From: Lachnospiraceae bacterium
GTDB taxonomy: Bacteria > Bacillota > Clostridia > Lachnospirales > Lachnospiraceae
DNA: 43,785 nt
Assembly: GCA_017446045.1 (NCBI GenBank)
Contig: JAFSRP010000050.1
Span: 1 to 43,785 of the forward strand
Direction of reading: 5' to 3'
Position numbers and translations under genes: made by a program. The notes under the pieces were generated by a model. The model made no database searches, was not told where the DNA came from, and saw nothing but the letters and a program-made list of their open reading frames with translations. Positions 16,694 to 25,030 of the stretch are shown one piece after another. Numbering within the stretch: position 1 is the first letter of the stretch; the number at the start of each line of letters is the position of its first letter.

Positions 16694-16722
16694 TTGTATT
16701 CCTGCAGAATGTTGTTTATAAT
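16694..16722 (+). promoter_or_regulatory. Promoter for the LysR-type regulator
   Basis: TTGTAT (16694-16699), 17-base spacer, perfect TATAAT (16717-16722). The start codon is at 16827, giving a leader of about 100 bases. Confidence 0.6.
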
Positions 16723-16826
16723 CTCTGTAGAAAATCTTTTTTTCTTTGAGTTATCTCTAAATGGAATAGCCGATTGCAGAATCATCCGTTGGTCGCTGCA
16801 GAACATCGCACCCAGGGGGATCGGAC

Positions 16827-17807
16827 ATGACGATACAGCAGTTAGAATATCTTGTCGCCATCGCACAGAGCTCATCCATCAGTCAGGCAGCACAAAAGCT
16901 GTATATTTCCCAATCCAGTGTCAGTAAATCTGTAAAACAGCTCGAAAACGAGCTGGGTTTTGATCTGATGGACCGTAATTACAAGGGCGTCGTCTTCACG
17001 CCCAAGGGAGAGGAATTCCTCCGGGAAGCATATTCCCTCGTGGAAAACTTCCACATCATGGAGGACCATTACAGCCGGCCGGACTACGAAAAGACACGCT
17101 ATACCGTGTCCTCCCAGCACTATATTTTTGTTGTTGAGGCGGTCTCCCGGCTGGTAAATGAACTGGATGACCACTACTCTCTCGGTCTGCGCGAGCACCG
17201 GACCTCTAAGATCATCCGTGATGTAGCGACCCGCTCCAGCCAGATGGGATTCATCTTTTATTACCAGTTCAACGAGCAGTTCATCCTGCGCGAGCTCGCC
17301 AGGAACGACCTGGAGTTCCACCATTTCTGTACGCTGAAGCCGCATATCTACTGTTCCCTGGACCATCCGCTCGCAGGACAGGACCAGGTAACGCAGGAAC
17401 AGCTCTCCGACTATCCTTATGTATGTTATGATCTGGGGACGGATGCCGTCGAATATGCCGAAGAGATCCTTTTCCCACTCCACAGCTCCCGGGTGATCCG
17501 TGTCCTGGACCGGGCATCCCTGTTCAAGATCATGGCACACTCAGACGCCTACTCTCTGGGCTCGGGACTGCTAAGGGACGGCTTCATCGACTCCAACATC
17601 GTCACTATTCCCATCCGGACCACGATCGATACCGCCATGCACATCGGCTGGATCACACTTCGGGGAATGCGTCCCGCGCCGGGAAGCATCGGTGACCGGC
17701 TCCTGATCTACTGCCATGAATCCCTGGAACAATGCTATACGGGTCATCCCGTAAACGCCAGACACCCCCTGGCTGTGGGTTCCGCGCCGGTATCCGGAAC
17801 TTCCTGA
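16827..17807 (+). CDS. LysR-family transcriptional regulator
   Basis: A 326-residue DNA-binding regulator. The N-terminal winged helix-turn-helix (residues 1-60) has the typical MTIQQLEYLVAIAQ start, SISQAAQKLYISQSSVSKSVKQ-type recognition region and GFDLMDR wing. The effector domain covers about 90-300 and is more divergent than usual. The start ATG 16827 follows GGGGGA at good spacing. It is transcribed away from the ten-gene redox array and is the only one-component regulator near it, so it probably controls the array. It could also act on the downstream lyase-peptidase-carrier operon, whose 3' end faces it across a shared terminator. Confidence 0.9.
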   Translation: MTIQQLEYLVAIAQSSSISQAAQKLYISQSSVSKSVKQLENELGFDLMDRNYKGVVFTPKGEEFLREAYSLVENFHIMEDHYSRPDYEKTRYTVSSQHYIFVVEAVSRLVNELDDHYSLGLREHRTSKIIRDVATRSSQMGFIFYYQFNEQFILRELARNDLEFHHFCTLKPHIYCSLDHPLAGQDQVTQEQLSDYPYVCYDLGTDAVEYAEEILFPLHSSRVIRVLDRASLFKIMAHSDAYSLGSGLLRDGFIDSNIVTIPIRTTIDTAMHIGWITLRGMRPAPGSIGDRLLIYCHESLEQCYTGHPVNARHPLAVGSAPVSGTS

Positions 17808-17902
17808 ACGTGACATTCCAATACAGGATACAGATTTCTGACGATTGGTCATTGAGCATATGCCTTTATAATAAGAGCGTTGACAATATCTGAAACAGAG
17901 AA

Positions 17903-17930
17903 CGAGGCTGCCGCAAAAGCGACAGCCTCG
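17903..17930. terminator. Bidirectional terminator between the LysR gene and the YfcC carrier
   Basis: Arms CGAGGCTGCCGC and GCGACAGCCTCG with an AAAA loop and a single C-A mismatch. On the plus strand TTTGTT follows; on the minus strand a pyrimidine-rich stretch with a T-triplet follows. The two flanking genes converge on it. The core GGCTGCCGC/GCGACAGCC recurs at 27707-27739. Confidence 0.8.
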
Positions 17931-17978
17931 TTTGTTGCAGAATATAAACGTCAGACCGAAGCGGATATCCTTAAGATC

Positions 17979-19370
17979 TTAGAATCCCGTACCGATCGCG
18001 ACGCCCATCATGACGAAGGACAGGATGAAGAAAGCGATCATCAGCGGAACGAAGAACTTCCACCACTTCTGGATGGAGACCTTGCCGTAGGTAAGGAAGA
18101 TCATCAGGGTGCCGTAGCTGAACCAGAACATGTTGGTGATACCATCACCGAACTGATAAGCAAGGACGGAACTCTGGCTGGTAAGTCCGAGCTCCATGGC
18201 GATCGGGACCAGGATCGGGCTGAGCAGAGCGCCTTTGCCGGATCCGGACGGGATCAGACCATTGATCAGGGAGACCAGCAGGATGATGCCGATCGCTGCG
18301 CCCATGGGCGGAAGTCCCTTCAGCAGCTGGATGCCGGTATAGATGATGGTTGCGTTGACGTTGGCCGTATTCATGATCCAGTAAACGGCACGCGCGAAAC
18401 CGACGATCATTGCGCCGCCGATCGCGGATTTGGCACCGGCGATGAACGCGTCGGCGATCTCAGCGGGCTTCAGTCCGCCTACAAGGCCGGAGATCAGTGC
18501 GGATGCAAGGAATACTGCAGAGACATCATCAATAGCCCACTTCTTGCCGCCGAAGCCCTTCTGCATGCCGATGACGGTCATGATCATTGCAGCGACGATA
18601 GAAAGAATAACAAATGCATGACGGCCGGTGAACTTAACTTCTTCACTGGACTCCAGGATCAGGTCGGAAACATCCACACCATCCATCAGGCTCTTGGACG
18701 GATCCTTCTTTACCTTGTTCGCATAGAAGAGAATGTAAGCGATGGACATGCCGGTCATGATCACCCAGATCACGACACGAAGACCAAGGCCGACGAATAC
18801 GTCGCTGCCTTCCGGCAGGATGCCCATGTTCTGAAGAATACCATTACATACGCCGACGGTATAAAGGTTGGTCGGGCCGGCTACAAAACCGCCCATACAT
18901 CCGAGGATGACGACCGCGACCGCGACGATGGAGTCATAGCCTAGCGCAAGTACGACTCCGACGACCAGCGGGCAGAACGGGATAAGGACCTCGATCCAGC
19001 CAAGGAAGCCGCCCATCAGCGAGAATACAATGATCATGGCTACCAGCAGTGCTGTGCTGGAGCCCTGTCCGAACTTCTGTACGAGAACGCCGATACCGCT
19101 GTCGAATGCACCGGTCCTCTTGTAGATCTCGAGGGCTGCGCCAATGGTCAGGATCAGGATGACCAGGTTCGAGGTATCCTTCAGGCCCATCGGTATAGCG
19201 CGGAACAGGTTGAATACATTGTTGAAATTGACGGCGTTGCGAGGCATCGGCTCATAAACGCCGTCTGTCAGTGTACCCGGAGTGATGATAAACGTGAATA
19301 TCCAGGCAATGACAACGATACAGAATATCAACACAAATGGGTTGACATTAAATCCTTTCTTGTCTTTCAT
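17979..19370 (-). CDS. YfcC/DcuC-family carrier (C4-dicarboxylate or amino-acid/peptide transporter)
   Basis: A 463-residue membrane carrier with about 11-12 hydrophobic segments. Motifs typical of the YfcC group in the DcuC superfamily include GGFLGWIEVLIPFCPL, GPTNLYTVGV, LINGLIPSGSGKGALLSP and QFGDGITNMFWFSYG. The N-terminal PGTLTDGVY loop is also typical. The start ATG 19370 follows GGAGGGG. It is the last gene of a lyase-peptidase-carrier operon, 92 bases after the peptidase. Family members are annotated for dicarboxylates or for arginine/ornithine-type amino acids. With a neighbouring peptidase and a sulfur-amino-acid lyase, a peptide or amino-acid substrate is more likely here, as an inference. 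Confidence 0.85.
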   Translation of the reverse strand: MKDKKGFNVNPFVLIFCIVVIAWIFTFIITPGTLTDGVYEPMPRNAVNFNNVFNLFRAIPMGLKDTSNLVILILTIGAALEIYKRTGAFDSGIGVLVQKFGQGSSTALLVAMIIVFSLMGGFLGWIEVLIPFCPLVVGVVLALGYDSIVAVAVVILGCMGGFVAGPTNLYTVGVCNGILQNMGILPEGSDVFVGLGLRVVIWVIMTGMSIAYILFYANKVKKDPSKSLMDGVDVSDLILESSEEVKFTGRHAFVILSIVAAMIMTVIGMQKGFGGKKWAIDDVSAVFLASALISGLVGGLKPAEIADAFIAGAKSAIGGAMIVGFARAVYWIMNTANVNATIIYTGIQLLKGLPPMGAAIGIILLVSLINGLIPSGSGKGALLSPILVPIAMELGLTSQSSVLAYQFGDGITNMFWFSYGTLMIFLTYGKVSIQKWWKFFVPLMIAFFILSFVMMGVAIGTGF

Positions 19371-19462
19371 TGTTACCCCTCCTGATTGTATTTATTTGTT
19401 TCCCAGGCATGTCCGCGGGTGCACCGCCGGGCCTGCCTGCAGTTACCTCTGCTTTACAGGAC

Positions 19463-20677
19463 TTATTTGTCCGTATCCGCGAGCGCCTTAACAAGCGCCA
19501 GATATCCTACGATGCCCTCGTCCATCATCTCCAGGCTGATGCTGTCTTCCGCCGTATGACAGAGCTTGATCTCTGCCGGGGAGTAGCCGATGCACTTTAC
19601 GCCTTTGGAAGTGAAATGGCCGGTATCTGTCGCGAACGCCCAGGCCTTGGTCTGGATCTCATGACCGACTGCCGCCTCGATGGCCGCCTTTGCCTTTTGC
19701 ACAAAGTCTTCCTCCGGGCTGACGCTGAACGGTTCTTCTCCCTGATAACCCATACCTTCAAAACCAGTATATGTCGTCATCGGGAAGTAGTAAACATTCA
19801 ACTCGGCCGTTACGCCTTCCACATGGACCTGATCCATGACTGCCTGGATCTTTTTCTTGACATTCTCGACGGTGTCATCGCCCACCTGGCGGTAATCCAT
19901 ATATACGATCACGGTACCGGGAACGATATTCGTGACCAGGTTCTTGGAGTCTGTCGGCGTGTCGATACGGGTGACCGTCATCGTCGACGGACCAAACAGA
20001 GGATCGTCCGCCATCTCCACTTCCTTCAGCTTCGGAAGGAGCTTCTCCAGGTAATCGATCGGGTTGTGGCCTGTATGCGGGATCGACGCGTGACAGGACT
20101 TGCCTTTGATCGTGATATACGGGCAGCATCTGCCGCGGCTGCCGATCGCCAGGTCATTCTCGGACGCCTCGCCGATGATCGCATAATCCGTCAGCATGAA
20201 TTCATCCCTGCACTGCATCATGGAACCGAAACCGGCGATCTCCTCGCAGACCACACAGGATGTGATGACGTCGCCCTTCGGGAGCATACCCGCTTCACGA
20301 AGCATGATGGGCGTATATATCTGGATCGCCATGGTACCTTTGGTATCGGAAGCGCCTCGTCCCCAGATACGGCCTTCTGCGATCTCCCCGCTGTATGGCG
20401 GATATTTCCATGCGGAGCGATCGCCCTCATCGACGACGTCCATGTGACAGTTCATGCCAACGGAACTGCCTCCGCCCGAGCCCTTCACCACGCCGAAAAC
20501 GCTGCCGTACCGGTCGGTGATCACTTCGTCATAGCCCAACTCCTTCATCTTGGCGGTAACGTACGCCGCGACTTCAGCTTCTTCATTGGACTGGGAATTA
20601 CGGCGGATCAGTTCCTGCGCCGTCTCAACGATCGCATCCTTATACTTCGCAGCGATCGCTTTTAAAACTTCGTTCAT
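19463..20677 (-). CDS. M20 metallopeptidase/deacylase (YgeY-like)
   Basis: A 404-residue cytosolic dinuclear metal hydrolase of the ArgE/DapE group. Metal and catalytic motifs: CHMDVV with His78, ASDTKG with Asp111, CEEIAGFG with Glu145/Glu146, IIGEAS, and a late His in KLCHTAEDS. The dimerisation domain carries SCHASIPHTGHNP. It is closest by eye to YgeY, the hydrolase of a purine/diaminopropionate-linked cluster in enteric bacteria. The start ATG 20677 follows GGAGGGAGG, 15 bases after the PLP lyase gene. The substrate is probably a dipeptide or acylated amino acid taken up by the adjacent carrier. It is not closely similar to the other M20 enzyme at 8146. Confidence 0.87.
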   Translation of the reverse strand: MNEVLKAIAAKYKDAIVETAQELIRRNSQSNEEAEVAAYVTAKMKELGYDEVITDRYGSVFGVVKGSGGGSSVGMNCHMDVVDEGDRSAWKYPPYSGEIAEGRIWGRGASDTKGTMAIQIYTPIMLREAGMLPKGDVITSCVVCEEIAGFGSMMQCRDEFMLTDYAIIGEASENDLAIGSRGRCCPYITIKGKSCHASIPHTGHNPIDYLEKLLPKLKEVEMADDPLFGPSTMTVTRIDTPTDSKNLVTNIVPGTVIVYMDYRQVGDDTVENVKKKIQAVMDQVHVEGVTAELNVYYFPMTTYTGFEGMGYQGEEPFSVSPEEDFVQKAKAAIEAAVGHEIQTKAWAFATDTGHFTSKGVKCIGYSPAEIKLCHTAEDSISLEMMDEGIVGYLALVKALADTDK

Positions 20678-20692
20678 GTCCGCCTCCCTCCT

Positions 20693-21892
20693 TTATACCT
20701 GTGCCAGAGCAGCTTCAAACTCAGCGATGATGTCGTCCGGATCCTCCATGCCGATGGAGAATCTGATCGTACCCATGGAAATGCCTGCAGCTACCAGCTC
20801 TTCCGCACTGTATGCCCTGTGCGAAGTCTTTGCCGGATAGGAAAGGGTCGTGGAGTAGCTTGCAAGGCTCGGTACAAACTTGATCGTCTCACAGGCCGCG
20901 ATGAATTTGCTGGCGCCTTCCTCACCGCCGGCAATATCCGCACTCAGCATGCCGCCGAAGCGGTTGTCCACAAACAGGCGCTCGCCAAGCTTGCGATACT
21001 TGGAGGACTGCAGTCCCGGATAGTAGACCTTTTCGATCTTCGGATGCTTCTCCAGGAATTCCGCGACCTTCTGCGCGTTCTTTGAATGACGCTCCACCCT
21101 GAGGTCCAGGGTACGAAGGCTTCTGCAGAGCAGCCAGCACTCCAACGGTCCCATCTGACCGCCATAGATGCAGTGCGCATGACGGAGGCTGTTGATGGTA
21201 GCCTGGTCGGCAACGATCGCGCCGCCGACGATGTCGGAATGGCCGCCGAGGAACTTGGTGGTGCTGTATACCACGATATCCGTGCCGTAATCCATCGGAC
21301 GGCAGACGGACGGGGTCGCAAAGGTATTGTCTACGATCAGCTTGCACCCGTGAGCATGTGCGATCTTTGAAATGGCTTCCAGATCGTAGATGTTCATTGT
21401 CGGGTTAACGATCGTCTCAGTGTAGATCAGTTTTGTGTTGGGCTTGATCGCTGCTTCCACTGCCTCGACATCATCAAACTCCACAAATGTCACTTCCACG
21501 CCGAAGCGGCGAAGGTCGTTCTTCATGAAATCATAAACGCCGCCGTAAAGGACCGGGGAAGACACGATATGATCGCCCTGGCTGACCTGAGCAAGGAAGC
21601 AGGTCGTGATCGCCGCCATGCCGGAACCGAACATCAGAGCGTCGTCGGTGCCTTCTGCAAGGGCCAGGCATTCTGCAGCCGCTTCCTGGTTCGGATGGCC
21701 GTTTCTGCCGTAAATATAACCGTTTGCCTCACCCGCATAGACAGCGTCAAGCGACGGTACGTCATCAAAAGAAAAAACGGAACTCATGTAGATCGGGATG
21801 ACCTTTGGGACGGAAACACCGGTATTGATCTTCTTTGCCAGAGTGTTTTCGCCCGCATGAAGCAGTTTGGTGGTAATATTCTTTTCTTTCAT
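20693..21892 (-). CDS. PLP-dependent gamma-lyase (methionine gamma-lyase / cystathionine enzyme family)
   Basis: A 399-residue Cys/Met-metabolism PLP enzyme. It has YIYGRNGHPNQ for cofactor phosphate contacts, DNTFATP with the Asp that holds the pyridine nitrogen, the Schiff-base Lys213 in STTKFLGGHSD, and the C-terminal RFSIGMEDPDDI. The enzyme splits C-S bonds of methionine, homocysteine or cystathionine. The Cys that favours methionine in classical methionine gamma-lyase (GCT after LY) is absent; the sequence there is LYGGVYDF, so exact specificity is open. The start ATG 21892 lies behind GAGGAGGAAAGGA; the frame extends upstream but without a site. It is the first gene of the operon with the peptidase and carrier, with a good promoter at 21969-21997. 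Confidence 0.85.
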   Translation of the reverse strand: MKEKNITTKLLHAGENTLAKKINTGVSVPKVIPIYMSSVFSFDDVPSLDAVYAGEANGYIYGRNGHPNQEAAAECLALAEGTDDALMFGSGMAAITTCFLAQVSQGDHIVSSPVLYGGVYDFMKNDLRRFGVEVTFVEFDDVEAVEAAIKPNTKLIYTETIVNPTMNIYDLEAISKIAHAHGCKLIVDNTFATPSVCRPMDYGTDIVVYSTTKFLGGHSDIVGGAIVADQATINSLRHAHCIYGGQMGPLECWLLCRSLRTLDLRVERHSKNAQKVAEFLEKHPKIEKVYYPGLQSSKYRKLGERLFVDNRFGGMLSADIAGGEEGASKFIAACETIKFVPSLASYSTTLSYPAKTSHRAYSAEELVAAGISMGTIRFSIGMEDPDDIIAEFEAALAQV

Positions 21893-21926
21893 ATCTGTCC
21901 TTTCCTCCTCATTTTCGTTCAGGACC

Positions 21927-21945
21927 CGAATTTTTGTAAAATTCG
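21927..21945. promoter_or_regulatory. Perfect 8-bp inverted repeat in the lyase gene leader
   Basis: CGAATTTT-TGT-AAAATTCG lies between the promoter (21969-21997) and the lyase start (21892), inside the transcribed leader. At 19 bp it could be a dimer operator or a small mRNA hairpin. It does not match an S-box or T-box. Confidence 0.5.
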
Positions 21946-21968
21946 TGAAAAATAGTCCTTCATATACT

Positions 21969-21997
21969 ATCATAATTGTTGATATTGTATTTGTGAA
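21969..21997 (-). promoter_or_regulatory. Promoter of the lyase-peptidase-carrier operon
   Basis: Minus strand: -35 TTCACA (21997-21992), 17-base spacer, -10 TATGAT (21974-21969), five of six matches in each box. It lies about 77 bases before ATG 21892. Confidence 0.65.
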
Positions 21998-22130
21998 GCA
22001 ACTTATTTTCACAGTTTACCATGCGCGAAAGGAATAGCTGCACCAAATGGATTAAAAAAGATACAAGCCCGTGTTTTAGACAACTAAGGCCGCTGTCATC
22101 CGCTGCTGTCCGATGCCTGCGGCGGCTTCA

Positions 22131-22159
22131 TTGACAATCCATACCGAATCGGGTACACT
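22131..22159 (+). promoter_or_regulatory. Promoter for the MBL-FecR gene pair
   Basis: Perfect TTGACA (22131-22136), 17-base spacer, TACACT (22154-22159, four of six), about 48 bases before the first start codon. Confidence 0.65.
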
Positions 22160-22207
22160 ATGCAATAGTTCTTTTTTACCGGTCTTTTACCCATTTTTCC
22201 ATCCGTT

Positions 22208-23134
22208 ATGATGAATAAAGACGATCATTCCGCAGTCCGTATCACTGTTCTCGGCACGAGAGGCTCCATCCCTGTCTCTGACATTCGCATGCGCATTTTC
22301 GGAGGGTCCACTTCGGCTTATATGATCGAAGCCGGTGGTGAGCGCCTTCTTTTTGACGCCGGGACCGGCCTGATGAATCTTACCCGGGCAATGCTCCCAT
22401 CCGATACGGTACGTCTATTCCTCACGCATACACATATTGACCATCTCCTTGGGCTTCCGCTGTTTCTTGCGGGACCCTGCCGGGGAAAAACACTGCATAT
22501 CTATGGCAGGACACGCAACGGCTTATCTGTCCGTGAACAGATCGCCTGCTTCCTGCATCCGCCGCTTTGGCCGGCTGAGCTTACGGCCTATGCGGGTATC
22601 GTGGTTCATTTTCATGAATTAGACGACAGCCCTGCCCGAACAGTTCTCCCCACAGAAGGCACGACAGGATCTTCCGCCGCCGAAGTCCGGACCGGCTGTT
22701 TCGCTGTCCGGTGGATGGAATCCCGGCACCCCGGCGGATCCCTGATCTTCCGTGTCGGGGCAGCGGGGCGTTCCATCGTGCTCGCAACCGACTACGAGCA
22801 CAACTCCGAACCGGATGCGGACACAGATCCGGCACTCGCAGCTTTTGCCGCAGACGCAGACCTGCTCCTTTATGACAGCCAGTATACTGCCACGCAGATA
22901 CCGGAGCGCCGGGGTTTCGGCCACTCAACAGAAACAGCCGGACTCCGTCTGCTGCAGCGCTCCGGCGCAAGATCGATCCGCTTCATTCACCACGACCCGG
23001 AAATGACAGACTCAGCGCTTTTGGAGCGGGAAGCCGCGGTATTGGAATACTGGTCCGGGATCAACGGCATAAAAGCTGCTGAAACTGCGGACCTGCCTGC
23101 ATTCGCGAGAGAAGGAGAAACGATTCTGTTATGA
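22208..23134 (+). CDS. Metallo-beta-lactamase-fold hydrolase (phosphodiesterase-like)
   Basis: A 308-residue MBL-fold enzyme. Early GTRGSIPVS with GGSTSAYMIEAGG resembles RNase Z/cyclic-phosphodiesterase-type MBL proteins. Metal ligands are His74, His76, Asp78 and His79 (THTHIDHLLG), then His in the SRHPGG region, Asp in LATDYEH and a late IHHDP. No signal peptide, so cytosolic. The start is ATG 22208 or the adjacent ATG 22211; no clear Shine-Dalgarno site is seen, unusual among its neighbours. The stop overlaps the next start by four bases (ATGA), tying it to the FecR lipoprotein. The substrate is unknown; a cyclic nucleotide or phosphodiester is a family-based guess. Confidence 0.82.
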   Translation: MMNKDDHSAVRITVLGTRGSIPVSDIRMRIFGGSTSAYMIEAGGERLLFDAGTGLMNLTRAMLPSDTVRLFLTHTHIDHLLGLPLFLAGPCRGKTLHIYGRTRNGLSVREQIACFLHPPLWPAELTAYAGIVVHFHELDDSPARTVLPTEGTTGSSAAEVRTGCFAVRWMESRHPGGSLIFRVGAAGRSIVLATDYEHNSEPDADTDPALAAFAADADLLLYDSQYTATQIPERRGFGHSTETAGLRLLQRSGARSIRFIHHDPEMTDSALLEREAAVLEYWSGINGIKAAETADLPAFAREGETILL

Positions 23135-24900
23135 TCGATCATCCGCTGGTAACGATTACCGACATAAGATCTCCACGGCACCCTGCGGTGCCCCGCATCC
23201 GGACAGGTTCAGCTGTGCCCGGCCTCCTGCTTTGCCTCGTCATCCTTGTCGCCCTCAGCGGCTGCGGATCCGGCAAGGAATCAAACGCAGCTGTACCCAA
23301 ACAGGAACCGACGCCTTCGGAAAGTACCATGCCTTCTGCAGCGTCAGAAACGACTTCTGACGCTTCCGGAGAAAAAGCTGGACAGAAGATCCCCGCAGAT
23401 GCCGCTTCCGTTACCTCCGCCGTCGCTGCTGAAATGCGTCTCGTCCGTATGGTTGGAGCTGTTTCCCTGAGAAACGGGGATGGCAACCCGGTCAACAAAC
23501 ATGAAAACATGCGGCTCGCGAGCGGCGACGAACTCTCAACAGCCATACGCAGCCGTGCGGGCGTGAGCCTGGATGACACAAAAGCGGTCACCGTGGGCGA
23601 ACAGAGCCGCGCTATCCTGCGGCAGGAAGACCGTCTTCTGGGTCTCCGACTAGAAAGCGGGGAAATGTATTTCAGTGTTTCCGAGCCTCTGAAGGAAGAT
23701 GAGACTTTCGAGATCGAGACCTCGACCATCGTCATGGGTATCCGTGGGACCAGCGGCTACGTCTCCGCTCTCACAGAAAACAGCAGCGCCGTTATCCTTA
23801 CCAGCGGACAGGTCGAGCTCCGGGCAATGACCGGTGAGACACAGCATCTGAAAGCGGGGCAGCGTGTGATCATCGAAGCCAAAGACGAAAAAACGAGGTT
23901 TCATCTGGATCCCGTCACCCCGGAAGACTATCCGACTCTGCTGCTTGAAGAACTGGCGGCAGATGAAGGCATGCTGGCCGAAGTCAGCGCACAAACTGTG
24001 GCGGAGAATCTGGAATATGTTCCCGCAATGGAAGCCTACCGGCAGATCATCCTGCATGCCGAAGATTATGAATTCCTCTTCCCCAACTACGGCAGCGTGA
24101 CTGACAGCCCGAATACCCTGACCGGCGTCTACCGCTATGCTTTCGAAAAGGTCCGCCCCGACGATCCGGTCCCGGCGCTTCTCATCAGCGCCGAGAGCAC
24201 TTTCGGCATCGACAGCATCCGGGTCTTCTACTATGAGCCCTCTTCAGGCTCCATCCTCGCACCCGATGAACTGCTTGAGGAAGGTGTCGGTTCCGCCGGC
24301 GGCTTCCGTGGTTCGATCGCGATGATGGCAGACGGAAACGGCTTCAGGGAGACCGGTATCAGCAGCGGTACAGGTGAAGGGGAGATCAGCCGGGTCGAGC
24401 TCCGGGGAGACCGTCTTGTCCGTGATCACCTCTGGTCCGGCAATATGTTTACAGAAACTGTCCCGGAGATCGCGTACCGGGATATCGTCTGGCAGGACCG
24501 CTCCCATCTGGAGGACCTGAAAGGGAGCCTCGCCGCCGCCCTTCCCACAGACGGGGACAGGACCGTGCTGCGTGGAACCGTACGGATCGCCAGTTATCAG
24601 GAAATGCTTGAGATCCAGGGAGTCCCCGACCCCAATCCGGGGACGGATACCAGCATGACCGGTCCGATCACCGTGATCATCCTTGATGAGCCGCAGCAGA
24701 TCAGCGCAATGACGGTCGATGATCTGTATACTCCCAGTTTGGGGACTGCTTCCATGATCAAGATCTTCGGCGGAAGCCTCGAACAGGACGACGGACGGGA
24801 GGTCATTTTCAGCATCGATCCACACACCACCTACTGGCCGAGTGACACGAGCCTGCCGCTGGGACAGCCCGCGACGCGGGATATCCACATTCTGAACTAA
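23131..24900 (+). CDS. FecR-domain lipoprotein
   Basis: A 589-residue surface lipoprotein. A hydrophobic segment at about 30-44 ends in the lipobox LSGC with Cys45. A Ser/Thr/Pro/Ala-rich linker follows (about 50-95), then a FecR domain (about 100-250) with SLDDTKAVTVGEQSRA and the family signature MGIRGTSGYV near 205, and about 330 residues without a family I recognise. The N-terminal stretch before the hydrophobic segment is long, so a GTG about 19 codons in is an alternative start. In Gram-negatives FecR transmits ferric citrate signals; in Gram-positives the FecR fold occurs in varied surface proteins and is not evidence for iron sensing. Translation is coupled to the MBL hydrolase by ATGA overlap. 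Confidence 0.82.
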   Translation: MIDHPLVTITDIRSPRHPAVPRIRTGSAVPGLLLCLVILVALSGCGSGKESNAAVPKQEPTPSESTMPSAASETTSDASGEKAGQKIPADAASVTSAVAAEMRLVRMVGAVSLRNGDGNPVNKHENMRLASGDELSTAIRSRAGVSLDDTKAVTVGEQSRAILRQEDRLLGLRLESGEMYFSVSEPLKEDETFEIETSTIVMGIRGTSGYVSALTENSSAVILTSGQVELRAMTGETQHLKAGQRVIIEAKDEKTRFHLDPVTPEDYPTLLLEELAADEGMLAEVSAQTVAENLEYVPAMEAYRQIILHAEDYEFLFPNYGSVTDSPNTLTGVYRYAFEKVRPDDPVPALLISAESTFGIDSIRVFYYEPSSGSILAPDELLEEGVGSAGGFRGSIAMMADGNGFRETGISSGTGEGEISRVELRGDRLVRDHLWSGNMFTETVPEIAYRDIVWQDRSHLEDLKGSLAAALPTDGDRTVLRGTVRIASYQEMLEIQGVPDPNPGTDTSMTGPITVIILDEPQQISAMTVDDLYTPSLGTASMIKIFGGSLEQDDGREVIFSIDPHTTYWPSDTSLPLGQPATRDIHILN

Positions 24901-24930
24901 AGACCTGACTGAGATCAGCGAAATATCACA

Positions 24931-24973
24931 AAAGCCTTATGCCTGTCGATCCTGACAGTGCATAAGGCTTTTT
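24931..24973. terminator. Terminator after the FecR gene
   Basis: AAAGCCTTATGC pairs with GCATAAGGCTTT, continued inward by CTGTC/GACAG around a six-base loop, then TTTTT on the plus strand. A-rich sequence on the other side makes it usable for the convergent DUF523 gene as well. Confidence 0.85.
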
Positions 24974-25030
24974 CATGTCGTTTTGCCGCCGGTGGGCAGC
25001 TTATTTTTTCTTCAATGAAATCGATCCTTT

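Larger units (their letters stand above)
16478..16826. other. Divergent intergenic region between the redox array and the LysR gene
   Basis: 349 bases without a gene. It holds the array promoter and dyad (16542-16574), the short palindrome AACATGTT (16521-16528) and the LysR promoter (16694-16722). The middle (about 16580-16690) shows no feature I can name. The arrangement is the usual one for a LysR regulator controlling its divergent neighbour. Confidence 0.6.
21893..22207. other. Divergent intergenic region between the PLP lyase and the MBL hydrolase
   Basis: 315 bases. It contains the lyase promoter and leader repeat on the minus side and the MBL promoter (22131-22159) on the plus side. 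Between about 22000 and 22130 I see no gene; a GC-rich patch with GCCGC/GCGGC repeats at 22089-22126 may fold but has no U-tract. Confidence 0.6.

Noticed and set aside
21893-21968. SAM (S-box) or T-box leader before the gamma-lyase
   Set aside because: Only a simple 8-bp inverted repeat is present; the leader is too short for either riboswitch.
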